Shown here: in pieces, positions 17,038 through 25,513 of the stretch
How the letters are laid out: each line of letters starts with the position of its first letter
How positions within the stretch are numbered: the stretch's first letter is position 1
NCBI GenBank assembly: GCA_022601535.1
Contig: JAJACK010000003.1
Location: forward strand, 1-64,000
DNA length: 64,000 bases
From: Chlamydiales bacterium
Lineage (GTDB): Bacteria > Chlamydiota > Chlamydiia > Chlamydiales > JAAKFR01
Reading direction: 5' to 3'
The notes under the pieces: generated by a model
What the model was told of the DNA's origin: nothing
The model's input: only the letters and a program-made list of their open reading frames with translations
Databases searched by the model: none
Program-made: the position numbers and the translations under genes

Positions 17038-18173
17038 TTATCTATTTTATCATCGTTTTTTTAGCAGAGGTTGCCACTGACCTCTATGTTCCGAGCTTAC
17101 CTATCATCACCGAATATTTCTCAGAATCAACATCTATTGTACAAAAAACGATGTCTTTACATCTTATAGGATTTGCACTAGGACAACTGATCTATGGCCC
17201 TTTATTGGATCGTTTTGGTCAAAAACGTATTTTGACTATTGGTTTTAGTCTTTTCGTTCTCGCTTCTTTTGGCTGTGCCTGTTCGATGGATGTGAAGCAG
17301 CTAATTACAAGTCGCTTCTTCCAAGGAGTGGGGGCAAGTGTAGCTCCTGTCGTCGCACTTACAGCGCTCAAACAGCTCAAAGGGAATCATGTCCGCCTAA
17401 TTGCTCTTTTGAATATGACGCTCTCTCTCTCTCCTATTTTAGGGCCTCTCTTAGGTGCTTTACTACTGACAATAGGGGGATGGCAAACTTCTTTTTATCT
17501 CCTAGGGTTTCTAAGTTTATTTACTCTTCTACCGCTGATTATTGGGCAGAGGAGACAACCTTTGCATAAAAAAAGGGCGTGGCGCAAACCTTCTTGGCCC
17601 TTCTTTACTCTTCTGCTGACCAATGCTCTTATGGTTGCTACAGTGTGGCTTTTTATCACAGAAGCTCCGTTTATTTTCAAAAAACAGTTCAGGTTACCTG
17701 AAACACACTTCGGCTTCTACCAAGCAATTTCAGTTGTGGGGTACCTCATTGGAGGGATGTTTACCATGAGATTTTCCTCAAAATTCTCAAAGAAACACCT
17801 GATCTATCTCGGGATGGCAGTCATGCTGATTTCTCTGATTGCACTGCATATTTTCCCTTTTTCAACAGCTCTGAGCTTTACCTTGGTGTTAGCACTTTTT
17901 GAGTGTGGGATTGGAATTTTGCGTCCCCCTCTTATAGATAAAGCTTTGGACCTCTACCCTGGATACATGGGACCATCATTTCTTGGCTCCTTAGAGATGA
18001 TCGTGAGCGCAACTGTCATCTACATCACTGGACAATTTGCAACAGGGATGCTCCCTCCACTTATCTTATCCTTTGAAGTCCTATTTCTACTTGCTAGCAG
18101 CTGTTACTTCTGTAGAGACATCTGGCAATTTGCCCATCGAATCATCTCCAAAGCATTGGTCCGTACGGAGTAG
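17028..18173 (+). CDS. Bcr/CflA-type MFS efflux transporter
   Basis: This 381-residue transporter has twelve predicted hydrophobic segments. Family marks are LYVPSLPIITEYF in helix 1, the loop 2-3 motif GPLLDRFGQKR, and SRFFQGVGASVAPVVA in helix 4. Bcr/CflA proteins export drugs or small metabolites by proton antiport. It is the last gene of the plus-strand operon, starting 10 bases before the FemAB-like stop, so it is a natural exporter for whatever that operon makes. Its 3' end overlaps the 3' end of the opposing isomerase gene by 70 bases. Confidence 0.88.
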   Translation: MHLIIYFIIVFLAEVATDLYVPSLPIITEYFSESTSIVQKTMSLHLIGFALGQLIYGPLLDRFGQKRILTIGFSLFVLASFGCACSMDVKQLITSRFFQGVGASVAPVVALTALKQLKGNHVRLIALLNMTLSLSPILGPLLGALLLTIGGWQTSFYLLGFLSLFTLLPLIIGQRRQPLHKKRAWRKPSWPFFTLLLTNALMVATVWLFITEAPFIFKKQFRLPETHFGFYQAISVVGYLIGGMFTMRFSSKFSKKHLIYLGMAVMLISLIALHIFPFSTALSFTLVLALFECGIGILRPPLIDKALDLYPGYMGPSFLGSLEMIVSATVIYITGQFATGMLPPLILSFEVLFLLASSCYFCRDIWQFAHRIISKALVRTE

Positions 18174-19000
18174 TCATCCTCTTGTATCTCAAAGACGAGA
18201 TGAGCTGGTTTCTCAAGTTGCATAACTTTTGATATACATGTTGCATAGATCTCTTCACCGAGTTCACTCTTAGAGGGCAACACTCCTTCTTTGCACTGCT
18301 CTCCTGTTTGAGGATTTGCGACACCTTGAAAAGCTGAAAAATGCCAGTGAACAATTTGATCTGAAATTTCGACAAAATCCAGGAGGTCAACTTCTTGAAT
18401 ATTAGGATAGTGTTCTTTTTTTTGCCGACCTGCTTTGAGAGCTTGTAGATTTGCAAGAGTGCTTGTAAAGTGGCATAAATCCCAAATAACTCCCACGCTT
18501 GTTTCTTTTAAGATATGAAAATCAGAGGGAAAAACAAAAAGAGGGTCAATCTCAATACCATAGTTATCCATAATTGGCATGTTCTCTAGAGCAAGCCATG
18601 TATTCCCTGATACTGCAGCTCTAATTGCAATTAATTTGTCAGCAACTTGCTGCTGCCAATTTTTCACATCGATTGTAGGCCATTCTTCTAAAAGCCGAAT
18701 CCGGTTGGAATGGACAACAACCCCATGCAATCCCAAATCTGTGGCGCGCTGTAAGGCCTCTTTTAAACGATGTGCAACAAATGGGTCTGCAACATAGTCT
18801 GAGTCATTCACCGGAAAATGGAATGAAACATTTTCATGACCATAGAACTTCGTGGCTTTTTTAATGGTCTTCCAAGCTCCTTCCCAATCATCAAGGTCCG
18901 CGCGATCAAATAAAACAGCTTCGACAGCTTCGTTCCCTAAAATGCCCGGAGGAATGAGCTGAGTTTCATCTTTTGCTAGAAAAGGGATTGAAAATTTCAT
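18104..19000 (-). CDS. Xylose-isomerase-like TIM-barrel protein (sugar isomerase/epimerase)
   Basis: This 298-residue protein fits the AP-endonuclease-2/xylose-isomerase-like family. Candidate metal ligands lie at the expected strand ends: WLALENMP (Glu), GVIWDLCHF (Asp, His), IVHWHFSAFQG (His) and LVFEIQED (Glu). HGVVVHSNRI provides a second-shell His. Members isomerise or epimerise sugars, inososes and hydroxypyruvate. It follows the IMPase-like gene with a 4-base overlap, so aminotransferase, phosphatase and isomerase form one transcript. Its end overlaps the exporter gene of the opposite operon by 70 bases. Substrate is unknown. Confidence 0.75.
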   Translation of the reverse strand: MKFSIPFLAKDETQLIPPGILGNEAVEAVLFDRADLDDWEGAWKTIKKATKFYGHENVSFHFPVNDSDYVADPFVAHRLKEALQRATDLGLHGVVVHSNRIRLLEEWPTIDVKNWQQQVADKLIAIRAAVSGNTWLALENMPIMDNYGIEIDPLFVFPSDFHILKETSVGVIWDLCHFTSTLANLQALKAGRQKKEHYPNIQEVDLLDFVEISDQIVHWHFSAFQGVANPQTGEQCKEGVLPSKSELGEEIYATCISKVMQLEKPAHLVFEIQEDDYSVRTNALEMIRWANCQMSLQK

Positions 19001-19938
19001 TGCAATATGGGGAGGGCAGAGGAGTTAGTGGGCAAATTAATATATTCCTTAAGACAGCTGATCGTATTTGGGGCGCCAACCAACATGCTGCCTGCCAAAT
19101 CAGCATTTGGTTCTTCAACAGGAAAGAAGAGACACTCTCCTCCCGCTTCTTTAATGAGCAAATAACCTGGCCAAAGATCCCAAAGCCCCCCTGCTGCATC
19201 GAATTTTCCAGCACATTTTCCTTCAGCCACAAGAGAATAACCATAGATATCTGTATAAGTTCGAATTATATAGGGAGAATCTTGCAAAGCAGAAAGGATT
19301 GAATGACGATTTGTCATTGAAAAGGTGTAGTGGTCACTCACCGCAAAGATCGAATAAGAAGGATCTGAATTTTTGACAAAGATTGCGCTGCCATTCATCG
19401 TCGCCCCCCTCCCCTTGTAAGCTTTAAAAGTTTTCTCAAGCCTTGGAAATTCAATCACAGTTGCAAGAGCTTCTCCCTGGCCAACCAATGTCAAAACAAA
19501 AGCAAATGTGTCGATATTATTTTTGAAGGAGAGTGTTCCATCAATTGGATCCAAATACCATCTGAATGGAGAATCCACGAGCTGAGATTCATAAGCAATT
19601 CCTTCTTCTCCTCGGAAACCTGCCCAAGGAGTGACTTGTTGAAGGTAGGCTGCAATCTTCTTTTCTATTTCAAGCTCTAGAGTCGACACCAGACTCCCAT
19701 CTTGTTTGACTGAAAAATGCAATTTTGAATCTATATCCAACTGTTTCAAAATATCATGAAATAATAAGCAGCACCTTGAAAGGACATCCATTTCAATCAA
19801 TTCTTCGATGACTTTTATCTCTGATGGAACCGTTTGGGCAAGTGGCATCTCTTTTTCCTCAAAAGCGCATAGCGTTTGCATAAAAAGCAGAGCAATTAAA
19901 CAACTACACGTCGAACATCTCAGCAACATAGCGTACAT
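18997..19938 (-). CDS. Inositol-monophosphatase-family phosphatase with signal peptide
   Basis: This protein of about 313 residues has the Mg-dependent phosphatase motifs FRGEEG, YLDPIDGTLSF and the C-terminal DAAGGLWDLWPGYLLIKEAGG. Substrates in the family include inositol phosphate, histidinol phosphate, PAP and fructose bisphosphate. The start is ATG 19938, because GGAGGAGG lies 6 bases upstream on the minus strand. The longer frame from 19986 would overlap the aminotransferase more and has no such site. From this start the protein begins with a hydrophobic signal-like segment (CLIALLFMQTLCA), which is odd for a phosphatase that usually acts in the cytoplasm. It overlaps the upstream aminotransferase gene by 35 bases and the downstream isomerase gene by 4. 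Confidence 0.83.
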   Translation of the reverse strand: MYAMLLRCSTCSCLIALLFMQTLCAFEEKEMPLAQTVPSEIKVIEELIEMDVLSRCCLLFHDILKQLDIDSKLHFSVKQDGSLVSTLELEIEKKIAAYLQQVTPWAGFRGEEGIAYESQLVDSPFRWYLDPIDGTLSFKNNIDTFAFVLTLVGQGEALATVIEFPRLEKTFKAYKGRGATMNGSAIFVKNSDPSYSIFAVSDHYTFSMTNRHSILSALQDSPYIIRTYTDIYGYSLVAEGKCAGKFDAAGGLWDLWPGYLLIKEAGGECLFFPVEEPNADLAGSMLVGAPNTISCLKEYINLPTNSSALPILQ

Positions 19939-21007
19939 CTGCCTCCTCCATATCGACAAAAAGTGGAAGAGAGAGCGCAGAGGCAAAATATTCTTCCATA
20001 CTACATAGCTTCATTTTTTTTGAGAAGATGGGATGCGCATAGGCGGGTGGATAGTGCACCTGCGTCCCTATATGGAAGTCTTGTAGCCTGCGCATGCGAG
20101 CTGCTCGTGCTTCAACGCCCCCTTCAACCTGCACAACACACAAGTGATGACTTGAGCAAGCATCATATTCTGGTGCAAAAAAATGAACATCCCTCTTCCC
20201 TACAAAAGCTTCTCTGTAGAGTCGCATAAGTCGCCGTCTTTTTTCGATAAACATATCGAGTTTTTTCAACTGAGAAGAACCAAGAGCTGCTTGAAAATCG
20301 GTAATATTGTAATTACCACTTGTCTCTTCTACTCTGTAGTAACCAGGGTAAAGCGAGGGATCTCTCACCATGCCATTATTCCTAAACAGCCTCAATCTAT
20401 CATACAGGTGTGAAGAATTAGTCGTGACCATCCCTCCTTCACCTGTAGTAATTGACTTAGCAGGGTGAAAACTAAAGACAGTCATGTCTGAGTGAGGACA
20501 CCCTCCCACTTTTTTTCCATCAGGATAGAGAGCTCCAAGCGCATGTGCAGCATCTTCAATAATCACTGCTTGGCTTAGCCGTTCTCTTAAACTTGCAACA
20601 TCTACAGGAATGCCGCTGAAATGGACTGGCACACATATATCACCTCGTTTCACTTCTTCAACTTCCATATTACCGCTTTTACGGTCGATATCTACAAACT
20701 CAATTTCAGCTCCAAGACGAAGCGCCCCTACAAAGGTGCCAACAAAAGTATTAGGTGAGGTCACAACTTTTTGACCTGCTTGAAGCTCTGCTGCAAAATA
20801 GGCTGCATCTAATGCAGACGTACCGCTGTTAAATGCGCATGCAAATTTGGCATTACAATATTCGGCTATCTCTCTCTCAAATTTTTCGACTAAAGCACCG
20901 CGAGTGATCACTGTCTGTGTCAAAGCATGATGAACTGATTGACGATCACTCTCATCAATAACTGCCCTGGCAATAGGAAGAAATGGAAGCTTTTGTACTT
21001 GGCTCAT
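19904..21007 (-). CDS. DegT/DnrJ/EryC1 sugar aminotransferase (PseC-like)
   Basis: This PLP enzyme of about 367 residues has all family features: FNSGTSALDAAYFAA for phosphate binding, VIIEDAAHALGA with the Asp that contacts the ring nitrogen, and FSFHPAKSITTGEGGM with the PLP lysine. The HPAK-TGEGG form and the opening TRGALVEKFEREIAEYC are close to PseC-type enzymes that aminate 4-keto-6-deoxy UDP-sugars. Start ATG 21007 (MSQVQ) has GGGG 5 bases upstream; an earlier ATG at 21022 is possible. It is the first gene of the minus-strand operon. No PseB, PseG, PseI or PseF homologues are visible in the window, so pseudaminic acid itself is not supported. Confidence 0.87.
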   Translation of the reverse strand: MSQVQKLPFLPIARAVIDESDRQSVHHALTQTVITRGALVEKFEREIAEYCNAKFACAFNSGTSALDAAYFAAELQAGQKVVTSPNTFVGTFVGALRLGAEIEFVDIDRKSGNMEVEEVKRGDICVPVHFSGIPVDVASLRERLSQAVIIEDAAHALGALYPDGKKVGGCPHSDMTVFSFHPAKSITTGEGGMVTTNSSHLYDRLRLFRNNGMVRDPSLYPGYYRVEETSGNYNITDFQAALGSSQLKKLDMFIEKRRRLMRLYREAFVGKRDVHFFAPEYDACSSHHLCVVQVEGGVEARAARMRRLQDFHIGTQVHYPPAYAHPIFSKKMKLCSMEEYFASALSLPLFVDMEEADVRYVAEMFDV

Positions 21008-21093
21008 AAAAACCCCAATCATAAAATTGAATACGTAAAGAGCATAACAAGAAAATATCTTTTCTGAAAGATTTTAACTGAAAATGATCTGTG

Positions 21094-21900
21094 TTAGTTA
21101 ACTTTACACGTAAATGGATCCTTTCGGTGTTTTAGTAAATTCTCCGGATTATTGAAGTTGTAGCAGCAAAGGACTTTCCCATCCCACACAATAAACCTAT
21201 CCTCTTCAGCAAAAATCTGCATAGGATAAGATTCCCCCTTCATCTCTTCTCCTGCTAAAGTTCTCACGTGTGTTGCTGGTTCTTCTTCGATTTCAAAAAT
21301 AGCAAGTGCCCCTCTAGGGTCATCTGTTGCATATCCAACAATGGCATACGTCTTATAGAGTTCTGTAGCTGTTATTCTTCCCGTTTTATCAGGCAATTCT
21401 AATCTTATACCTTCCACAACGCAGCTATCACACCCTTTTGAAACATCTACCTCTAAAGAATCCTTTAACGGCTTTGCATACACCACATTATTTGCTGCTG
21501 GATCAAGAAAGACGTCTCGGTAACCTGCTGCATCACGGGTCGTTGTCTTCTCCCGCATGAAGGAACCTTGATAAAGGTACATCACTGTTTGTTTTTCATT
21601 TGCTTGTAGACAATCTTGAAATAAGTAAAAAGTCATATCTTTAACAGTTTCTTTACAATAAACTTTGCCGTCTTTGGTGGTTTTAACTGGATAAGCCTCC
21701 TCAAAAAGTGAACCTAGCTCTATGACTGCAATTGTTCCTAATGTATTTGCAATGGTGCAACCTGGAAATTCCTTCTGTTTGTGAAAACCGATTATGCAAT
21801 AGTTCTCTCGTACAAAAAGGAGGCAACAAGGTTGTAAGCCATGCTCGGTAAACTCTGATAGCTGAAGCCTACTGGATAGACATAAACCTGCTGGATTCAT
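21094..21900 (-). CDS. Hypothetical protein, beta-rich
   Basis: I do not recognise this 268-residue protein. It has no signal peptide or membrane segment. It consists of alternating short hydrophobic strands (CIIGFHKQ, IAVIELGSLF, MTFYLFQDC, YAIVGYATDD, RFIVWDGKVLCCYNF) that recall WD/beta-propeller-like folds, but no repeat is clear enough to assign. It is unusually rich in cysteine (about ten), including the pair CDSC near the middle. It is transcribed divergently from the anion transporter. Function unknown. Confidence 0.5.
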   Translation of the reverse strand: MNPAGLCLSSRLQLSEFTEHGLQPCCLLFVRENYCIIGFHKQKEFPGCTIANTLGTIAVIELGSLFEEAYPVKTTKDGKVYCKETVKDMTFYLFQDCLQANEKQTVMYLYQGSFMREKTTTRDAAGYRDVFLDPAANNVVYAKPLKDSLEVDVSKGCDSCVVEGIRLELPDKTGRITATELYKTYAIVGYATDDPRGALAIFEIEEEPATHVRTLAGEEMKGESYPMQIFAEEDRFIVWDGKVLCCYNFNNPENLLKHRKDPFTCKVN

Positions 21901-22013
21901 AAATGACCTTAAGTGGTTTTGAAAGTGGGTAAGGATACCACAACCATCATTTTTTTTACTTGATTTTGGAGGGATGAAGAGATAAAGTTTGCTCTCATGT
22001 TGAGGATTCTACT

Positions 22014-23420
22014 CTGAAAAAACAACAATTTATCTCTTTTCTGATCGTTCTTGGGATTGGACTTGGAATCTGGTTTTGTCCCCGCCCTGATGAGGTGCCT
22101 GTCGAAGGATGGCGGCTACTTGCAATCTTTTTAGCAACAATTCTGGGAATCATCTTGAAACCTTTGCCCATTGGAGCAATGTCTATTCTTGCGCTAAGTG
22201 TTGCGACAATGACAAAAACTCTCTCTCTAGAAGACGCTTTGGCCGGTTTCCATAACCCTATCGCATGGCTCGTTGTCTTTGCATTTTTCATCTCACGAGG
22301 ATTTATTAAGACCGGCTTGGGAATGCGGATCGCCTACTATTTTGTAAGTGTGTTGGGACAGAAAACGCTTGGCTTGGGATATGGGTTGTTGACAAGTGAT
22401 CTAATTTTGGCTCCCGCAATCCCAAGTGTCACAGCTAGAACCGGAGGTGTTGTCTTCCCCGTTGCTCGGAGTATTGCTCAATCTTTTGGAAGTGACCCTG
22501 AACTTGGAACGCGGAGGCGGATTGGCTCTTACTTGATGAAGGTTGCTTACCAAGGGTCGGTGATCACAAGCACGATGTTTTTGACCGCTATGGCTGCAAA
22601 TCCTTTTCTGGTTGGCCTGGCAAAAGAGGCGGGCTATTCGATTAGTTGGGGGAAATGGGCGACAGCCGCTTTAGTTCCTGGATTGATCAGCCTGACGTTG
22701 ATGCCTTTGATTGTCTATAAGATCTATCCTCCTGAAATTCATCACACTCCAGATGCAGCGCATTTTGCCAAGAAGAAATTGGCTGATATGGGCCCTTTTT
22801 CTAGGCGTGAATGTTTGATGTTGATTATTTTTGTCTGTTTGCTCTTTTTGTGGATATTGGGTGGAGTTTTGCATATCAACGCAACAATGGCAGCTTTGGG
22901 GGGGCTTGCGATGATCCTTGTTTTGGGTATCCTCGATTGGGAGGATGTGATTCGAGAAAAAAGCGCGTGGGATACGTTTATCTGGTTCTCTTCTCTGATC
23001 ATGCTGGCTACTCAGCTGGGAAAACTGGGGTTCACTCCGTGGTTTAGTCATCAGATCGTCCGGTTTGTTGGAAATATGGGATGGGTTGCTGCATTCTCTA
23101 TTTTGGCTCTTATCTATTTCTACTCTCACTACTTTTTTGCAAGTAATACGGCTCATGTGGGGGCAATGTTTCCCACTTTCTTGGTCGTCGCAATCGCTCT
23201 TGGAACTCCCCCCGCTTTGGCAATCTTGGTCTTTGCTTTCTCAAGTAGTCTGTTTGGTGGCTTGACCCAGTATGGAAGTGGCCCGGCTCCTCTCTATTTC
23301 GGCTCGGGATATATCGAGGTGAAGGAGTGGTGGGGAATTGGCTTTTTGCTAAGTGTTGTCAATATCGTGATCTGGTTTGGTCTCGGTTCGTTCTGGTGGA
23401 AATTTCTTGGGTTGTGGTAG
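22014..23420 (+). CDS. DASS-family dicarboxylate/anion symporter, probable CTG start
   Basis: This membrane transporter of about 468 residues resembles the 2-oxoglutarate/malate translocators of chlamydiae and plastids. Motifs are LKPLPIGAMSILALSV, LEDALAGFHNP, SVTARTGGVVFPVARSI, VAYQGSVITSTMFLTAMAANP, HYFFASNTAHVGAM and a C-terminal GGLTQYGSGPAPLYFGSGYI. The first ordinary start codon is GTG 22095, but the frame upstream is open and encodes FLIVLGIGLGIWFCPRP, the first membrane helix expected for the family. The only sensible start for that is CTG at 22014, followed by AAAAAACAACAA (Lys-Lys-Gln-Gln). It has GAGG 8 bases before it. It may import host dicarboxylates. A superoxide dismutase gene follows after 26 bases. 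Confidence 0.85.
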   Translation: MKKQQFISFLIVLGIGLGIWFCPRPDEVPVEGWRLLAIFLATILGIILKPLPIGAMSILALSVATMTKTLSLEDALAGFHNPIAWLVVFAFFISRGFIKTGLGMRIAYYFVSVLGQKTLGLGYGLLTSDLILAPAIPSVTARTGGVVFPVARSIAQSFGSDPELGTRRRIGSYLMKVAYQGSVITSTMFLTAMAANPFLVGLAKEAGYSISWGKWATAALVPGLISLTLMPLIVYKIYPPEIHHTPDAAHFAKKKLADMGPFSRRECLMLIIFVCLLFLWILGGVLHINATMAALGGLAMILVLGILDWEDVIREKSAWDTFIWFSSLIMLATQLGKLGFTPWFSHQIVRFVGNMGWVAAFSILALIYFYSHYFFASNTAHVGAMFPTFLVVAIALGTPPALAILVFAFSSSLFGGLTQYGSGPAPLYFGSGYIEVKEWWGIGFLLSVVNIVIWFGLGSFWWKFLGLW

Positions 23421-23446
23421 GATGAATTTTTTTAATAGGAGTTCAA

Positions 23447-24085
23447 ATGAAAAATTTTTTACTGTTGCTACTCATTCCTCTTTTTTTGGGAGCAACACCT
23501 CAGCTCAAGCCGTTTAAAGCAAAAGACTATTCTTACTTAATCGGAATGCCTGGTTTTGATCAAAAACCTCTTGAAATGCACTTCAAGCTCTATCAGGGAT
23601 ATGTTGCAACAACTAACAAGTTGCTCGCTATTTTGAAGGAGATGCGTGAGAAGGGTGAAGTGAGCACTCCTTGTTTCACCGATATCAAGCGTCGTTTGAT
23701 GTGGGAATACGATGGAATGCGACTCCATGAGGATTATTTTGATAATCTTGGAGGGAATGGGACGCAGCTTGATCCAAATAGTCCTCTCTATCAGGCGATT
23801 GTTGCGGAGTTTGGAAGCTACGATGAGTGGTTGAAAGATTTTAAAGCTACAGGCGCAATGCGGGGAATTGGCTGGGCTGTCCTTGTGCGTGACCCTGTCA
23901 GTGGACGGCTTATCAATGTGTGGATCAATGAACACGACCGTGGTCATCTCGCCGGTGGAGATCCTATTTTGATCATGGATGTCTTTGAACATGCGTATAT
24001 GATTCAGTTTGGTCTCGATCGAAAGAAATATATCGATACTTTCATGAATAATGTGAATTGGCCAATTGTTGAGGGTCGCTTTTAA
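23447..24085 (+). CDS. Fe/Mn superoxide dismutase with signal peptide
   Basis: This 212-residue enzyme converts superoxide to peroxide and oxygen. Metal ligands are H45 (LEMHFKLYQGYV), H94 (GMRLHEDYF), D178 and H182 (MDVFEHAY). The gateway tyrosine is Y52. Compared with E. coli SodB the first helix lacks one residue, and Tyr replaces the usual His near position 30, marking a divergent subgroup. The first 16 residues (MKNFLLLLLIPLFLGA) are a signal peptide, so it probably works in the periplasm, unlike the cytoplasmic enzyme of Chlamydiaceae. The start has AGGAG 6 bases upstream. An esterase gene follows after 3 bases. Confidence 0.88.
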   Translation: MKNFLLLLLIPLFLGATPQLKPFKAKDYSYLIGMPGFDQKPLEMHFKLYQGYVATTNKLLAILKEMREKGEVSTPCFTDIKRRLMWEYDGMRLHEDYFDNLGGNGTQLDPNSPLYQAIVAEFGSYDEWLKDFKATGAMRGIGWAVLVRDPVSGRLINVWINEHDRGHLAGGDPILIMDVFEHAYMIQFGLDRKKYIDTFMNNVNWPIVEGRF

Positions 24086-24088
24086 GGG

Positions 24089-24766
24089 ATGAAACGGAAA
24101 AGTGAGACAATTGGTGATCTAAATGTCTTGATAGCTCCTGGAACGGGACAAAATAGTGTTGTGCTGTTCCACGGCTATGGGAGCTGTCCTGAGGATCTCT
24201 ACCCTATCCATAATATCAATCCAAGGTTGACCTGGATTTTTCCAAAAGCTCCTCTTAGAGTCCCAATCTCTATCTTTGAATCGGGTAATGCATGGTTTCG
24301 GGTTGATTTTGAAGCATTGCAAAAGGCAACTCAAGAAGGTGATCATAAGTCATTTACAAATGCGTTCCCCGGAGATTCTGAGGAAGTGAAGATGCAGGTG
24401 AAGGAGATGCTCGATATCTTGGCAATCCCCCCTGATCGGTGCATTTTGGGTGGTTTTTCTCAAGGGGCTGTGATGGCAACTGAAACGACTCTTGAGGCGG
24501 AAGAAAAAATCGCAGCTCTTTTAATCTTATCTGGAACGATCGTCAATGAGGAAGGCTGGAACCATTTGGCTAAAACAAAGGCGGGCTTGGAATTTTTCCA
24601 GTGCCATGGAAAAAAAGATAAGGTTTTACCCTATAGTCGAGCTCAAAAACTGGAAAAAATCTTGAAGAAAGGGGGGCTTATCGGCTCTCTCTACAGTTTC
24701 AAAGGAGGGCATGAGCTTTCTAACGATTGTTTAAAGGAGCTCTACCAATTTCTAGGCCGTTTTTAG
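24089..24766 (+). CDS. Carboxylesterase/phospholipase (alpha/beta hydrolase, YpfH-like)
   Basis: This 225-residue serine hydrolase matches the small esterase family. The oxyanion-side block is LFHGYGSCPEDL, the nucleophile is S124 in GGFSQGAV, the acid is D177 in HGKKDKVLPY, and the base is H208 in KGGHEL, so the triad is complete. There is no signal peptide. It starts 3 bases after the superoxide dismutase gene and shares its transcript. Substrates are likely short-chain acyl esters or lysophospholipids. Confidence 0.87.
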   Translation: MKRKSETIGDLNVLIAPGTGQNSVVLFHGYGSCPEDLYPIHNINPRLTWIFPKAPLRVPISIFESGNAWFRVDFEALQKATQEGDHKSFTNAFPGDSEEVKMQVKEMLDILAIPPDRCILGGFSQGAVMATETTLEAEEKIAALLILSGTIVNEEGWNHLAKTKAGLEFFQCHGKKDKVLPYSRAQKLEKILKKGGLIGSLYSFKGGHELSNDCLKELYQFLGRF

Positions 24767-24782
24767 GGCGCATCACTCTTAG

Positions 24783-24808
24783 AAAAGTTCTGTTACTTAA
24801 GGACTTTT
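24783..24808. terminator. Possible bidirectional terminator hairpin
   Basis: AAAAGTTC, a 10-base loop, then GGACTTTT form an 8-bp stem with one G-U pair in the 45 bases between two convergent genes (esterase and holB). The T-run is only four bases long on each side. Confidence 0.4.
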
Positions 24809-24811
24809 GAA

Positions 24812-25513
24812 TTACTCGCCTGAGAAGGGTGCAAGAGCATTTTCAAATTTGATCGAACGTTCAGTTCCTAAGCGAATCAGCAAGAGCTCTTTTTCAATTT
24901 CATCAAGTGGCCTAGGTGTAAGCTTTTTGTACTGCTCTTCCCTGTGAGGATAGAAGAGCAGGGTGGGTGGAAGGCCTAAATGTGTGATGTAAAGATCTCG
25001 ATACCAGCGCATCATTGCATCGAAATATTTCTGCTCAATTTTTTCGTATTCTGGAACTTTCCCCTCCCCTGCTAAATAGTCAAGAAGGGGGTCTATGGCA
25101 CTTTGCTCTTCTTCACTCTCTTGATAGCGGTAGGTTTGGCAACGGGAGAGGATGGTTGGTAAAATTGTATCGGGATGAGAGGAGAGGAGTATGATCACTG
25201 TCCGATCAGATGGTTCTTCAAAGGTTTTAAGCAGGGCATTTGCAGAGGCGGGTTGCATCTGTTCAGCTTGGTAGATGAGAAAGACTTTGTAGGGTGCTTG
25301 ATAGGGGGAAAGGGCGACATCTTCTGCTAATTGTCGGAGGGAAGCAATGGGATGAAAATTGCCTTCTGGTCGTATTTCATGGAGATCGGGATGAAATTCT
25401 TTGTCTGTCTCTACGAGCTGTTGTGCAAATTGTTTTGCTCTTTTTTCTCCATCGACGATGAGAAGGGCGTGGGGAACACGATTTTTTTCTATGAGACGGG
25501 TGAGTTCACTCAT
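24812..25513 (-). CDS. holB: DNA polymerase III delta' subunit
   Basis: This 233-residue protein resembles the clamp-loader delta' subunit. It opens with VPHALLIVDGEKRAKQFAQQL, where a true ATP-binding P-loop is degenerate as in delta'. It then has APYKVFLIYQAEQMQPASANALLKTFEEPSDRTVIILLSS split as the usual sensor region, including SRC in LSRCQTYRY. It is shorter than E. coli HolB because the C-terminal collar domain is reduced. It follows tmk with an 8-base overlap. The order gyrB-gyrA-tmk-holB is the one known from chlamydial genomes. Confidence 0.85.
   Translation of the reverse strand: MSELTRLIEKNRVPHALLIVDGEKRAKQFAQQLVETDKEFHPDLHEIRPEGNFHPIASLRQLAEDVALSPYQAPYKVFLIYQAEQMQPASANALLKTFEEPSDRTVIILLSSHPDTILPTILSRCQTYRYQESEEEQSAIDPLLDYLAGEGKVPEYEKIEQKYFDAMMRWYRDLYITHLGLPPTLLFYPHREEQYKKLTPRPLDEIEKELLLIRLGTERSIKFENALAPFSGE

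Noticed and set aside
19904-21007. Pseudaminic acid pathway
   Set aside because: Only the PseC-like aminotransferase is present. There is no PseB, PseF, PseG, PseH or PseI homologue in the window, so the name PseC was not used as a gene symbol.
22671-23156. 161-codon minus-strand frame under the DASS transporter
   Set aside because: Its codon use and composition are random-looking (many His, Gln, Arg), and it is fully inside a strongly supported transporter gene.
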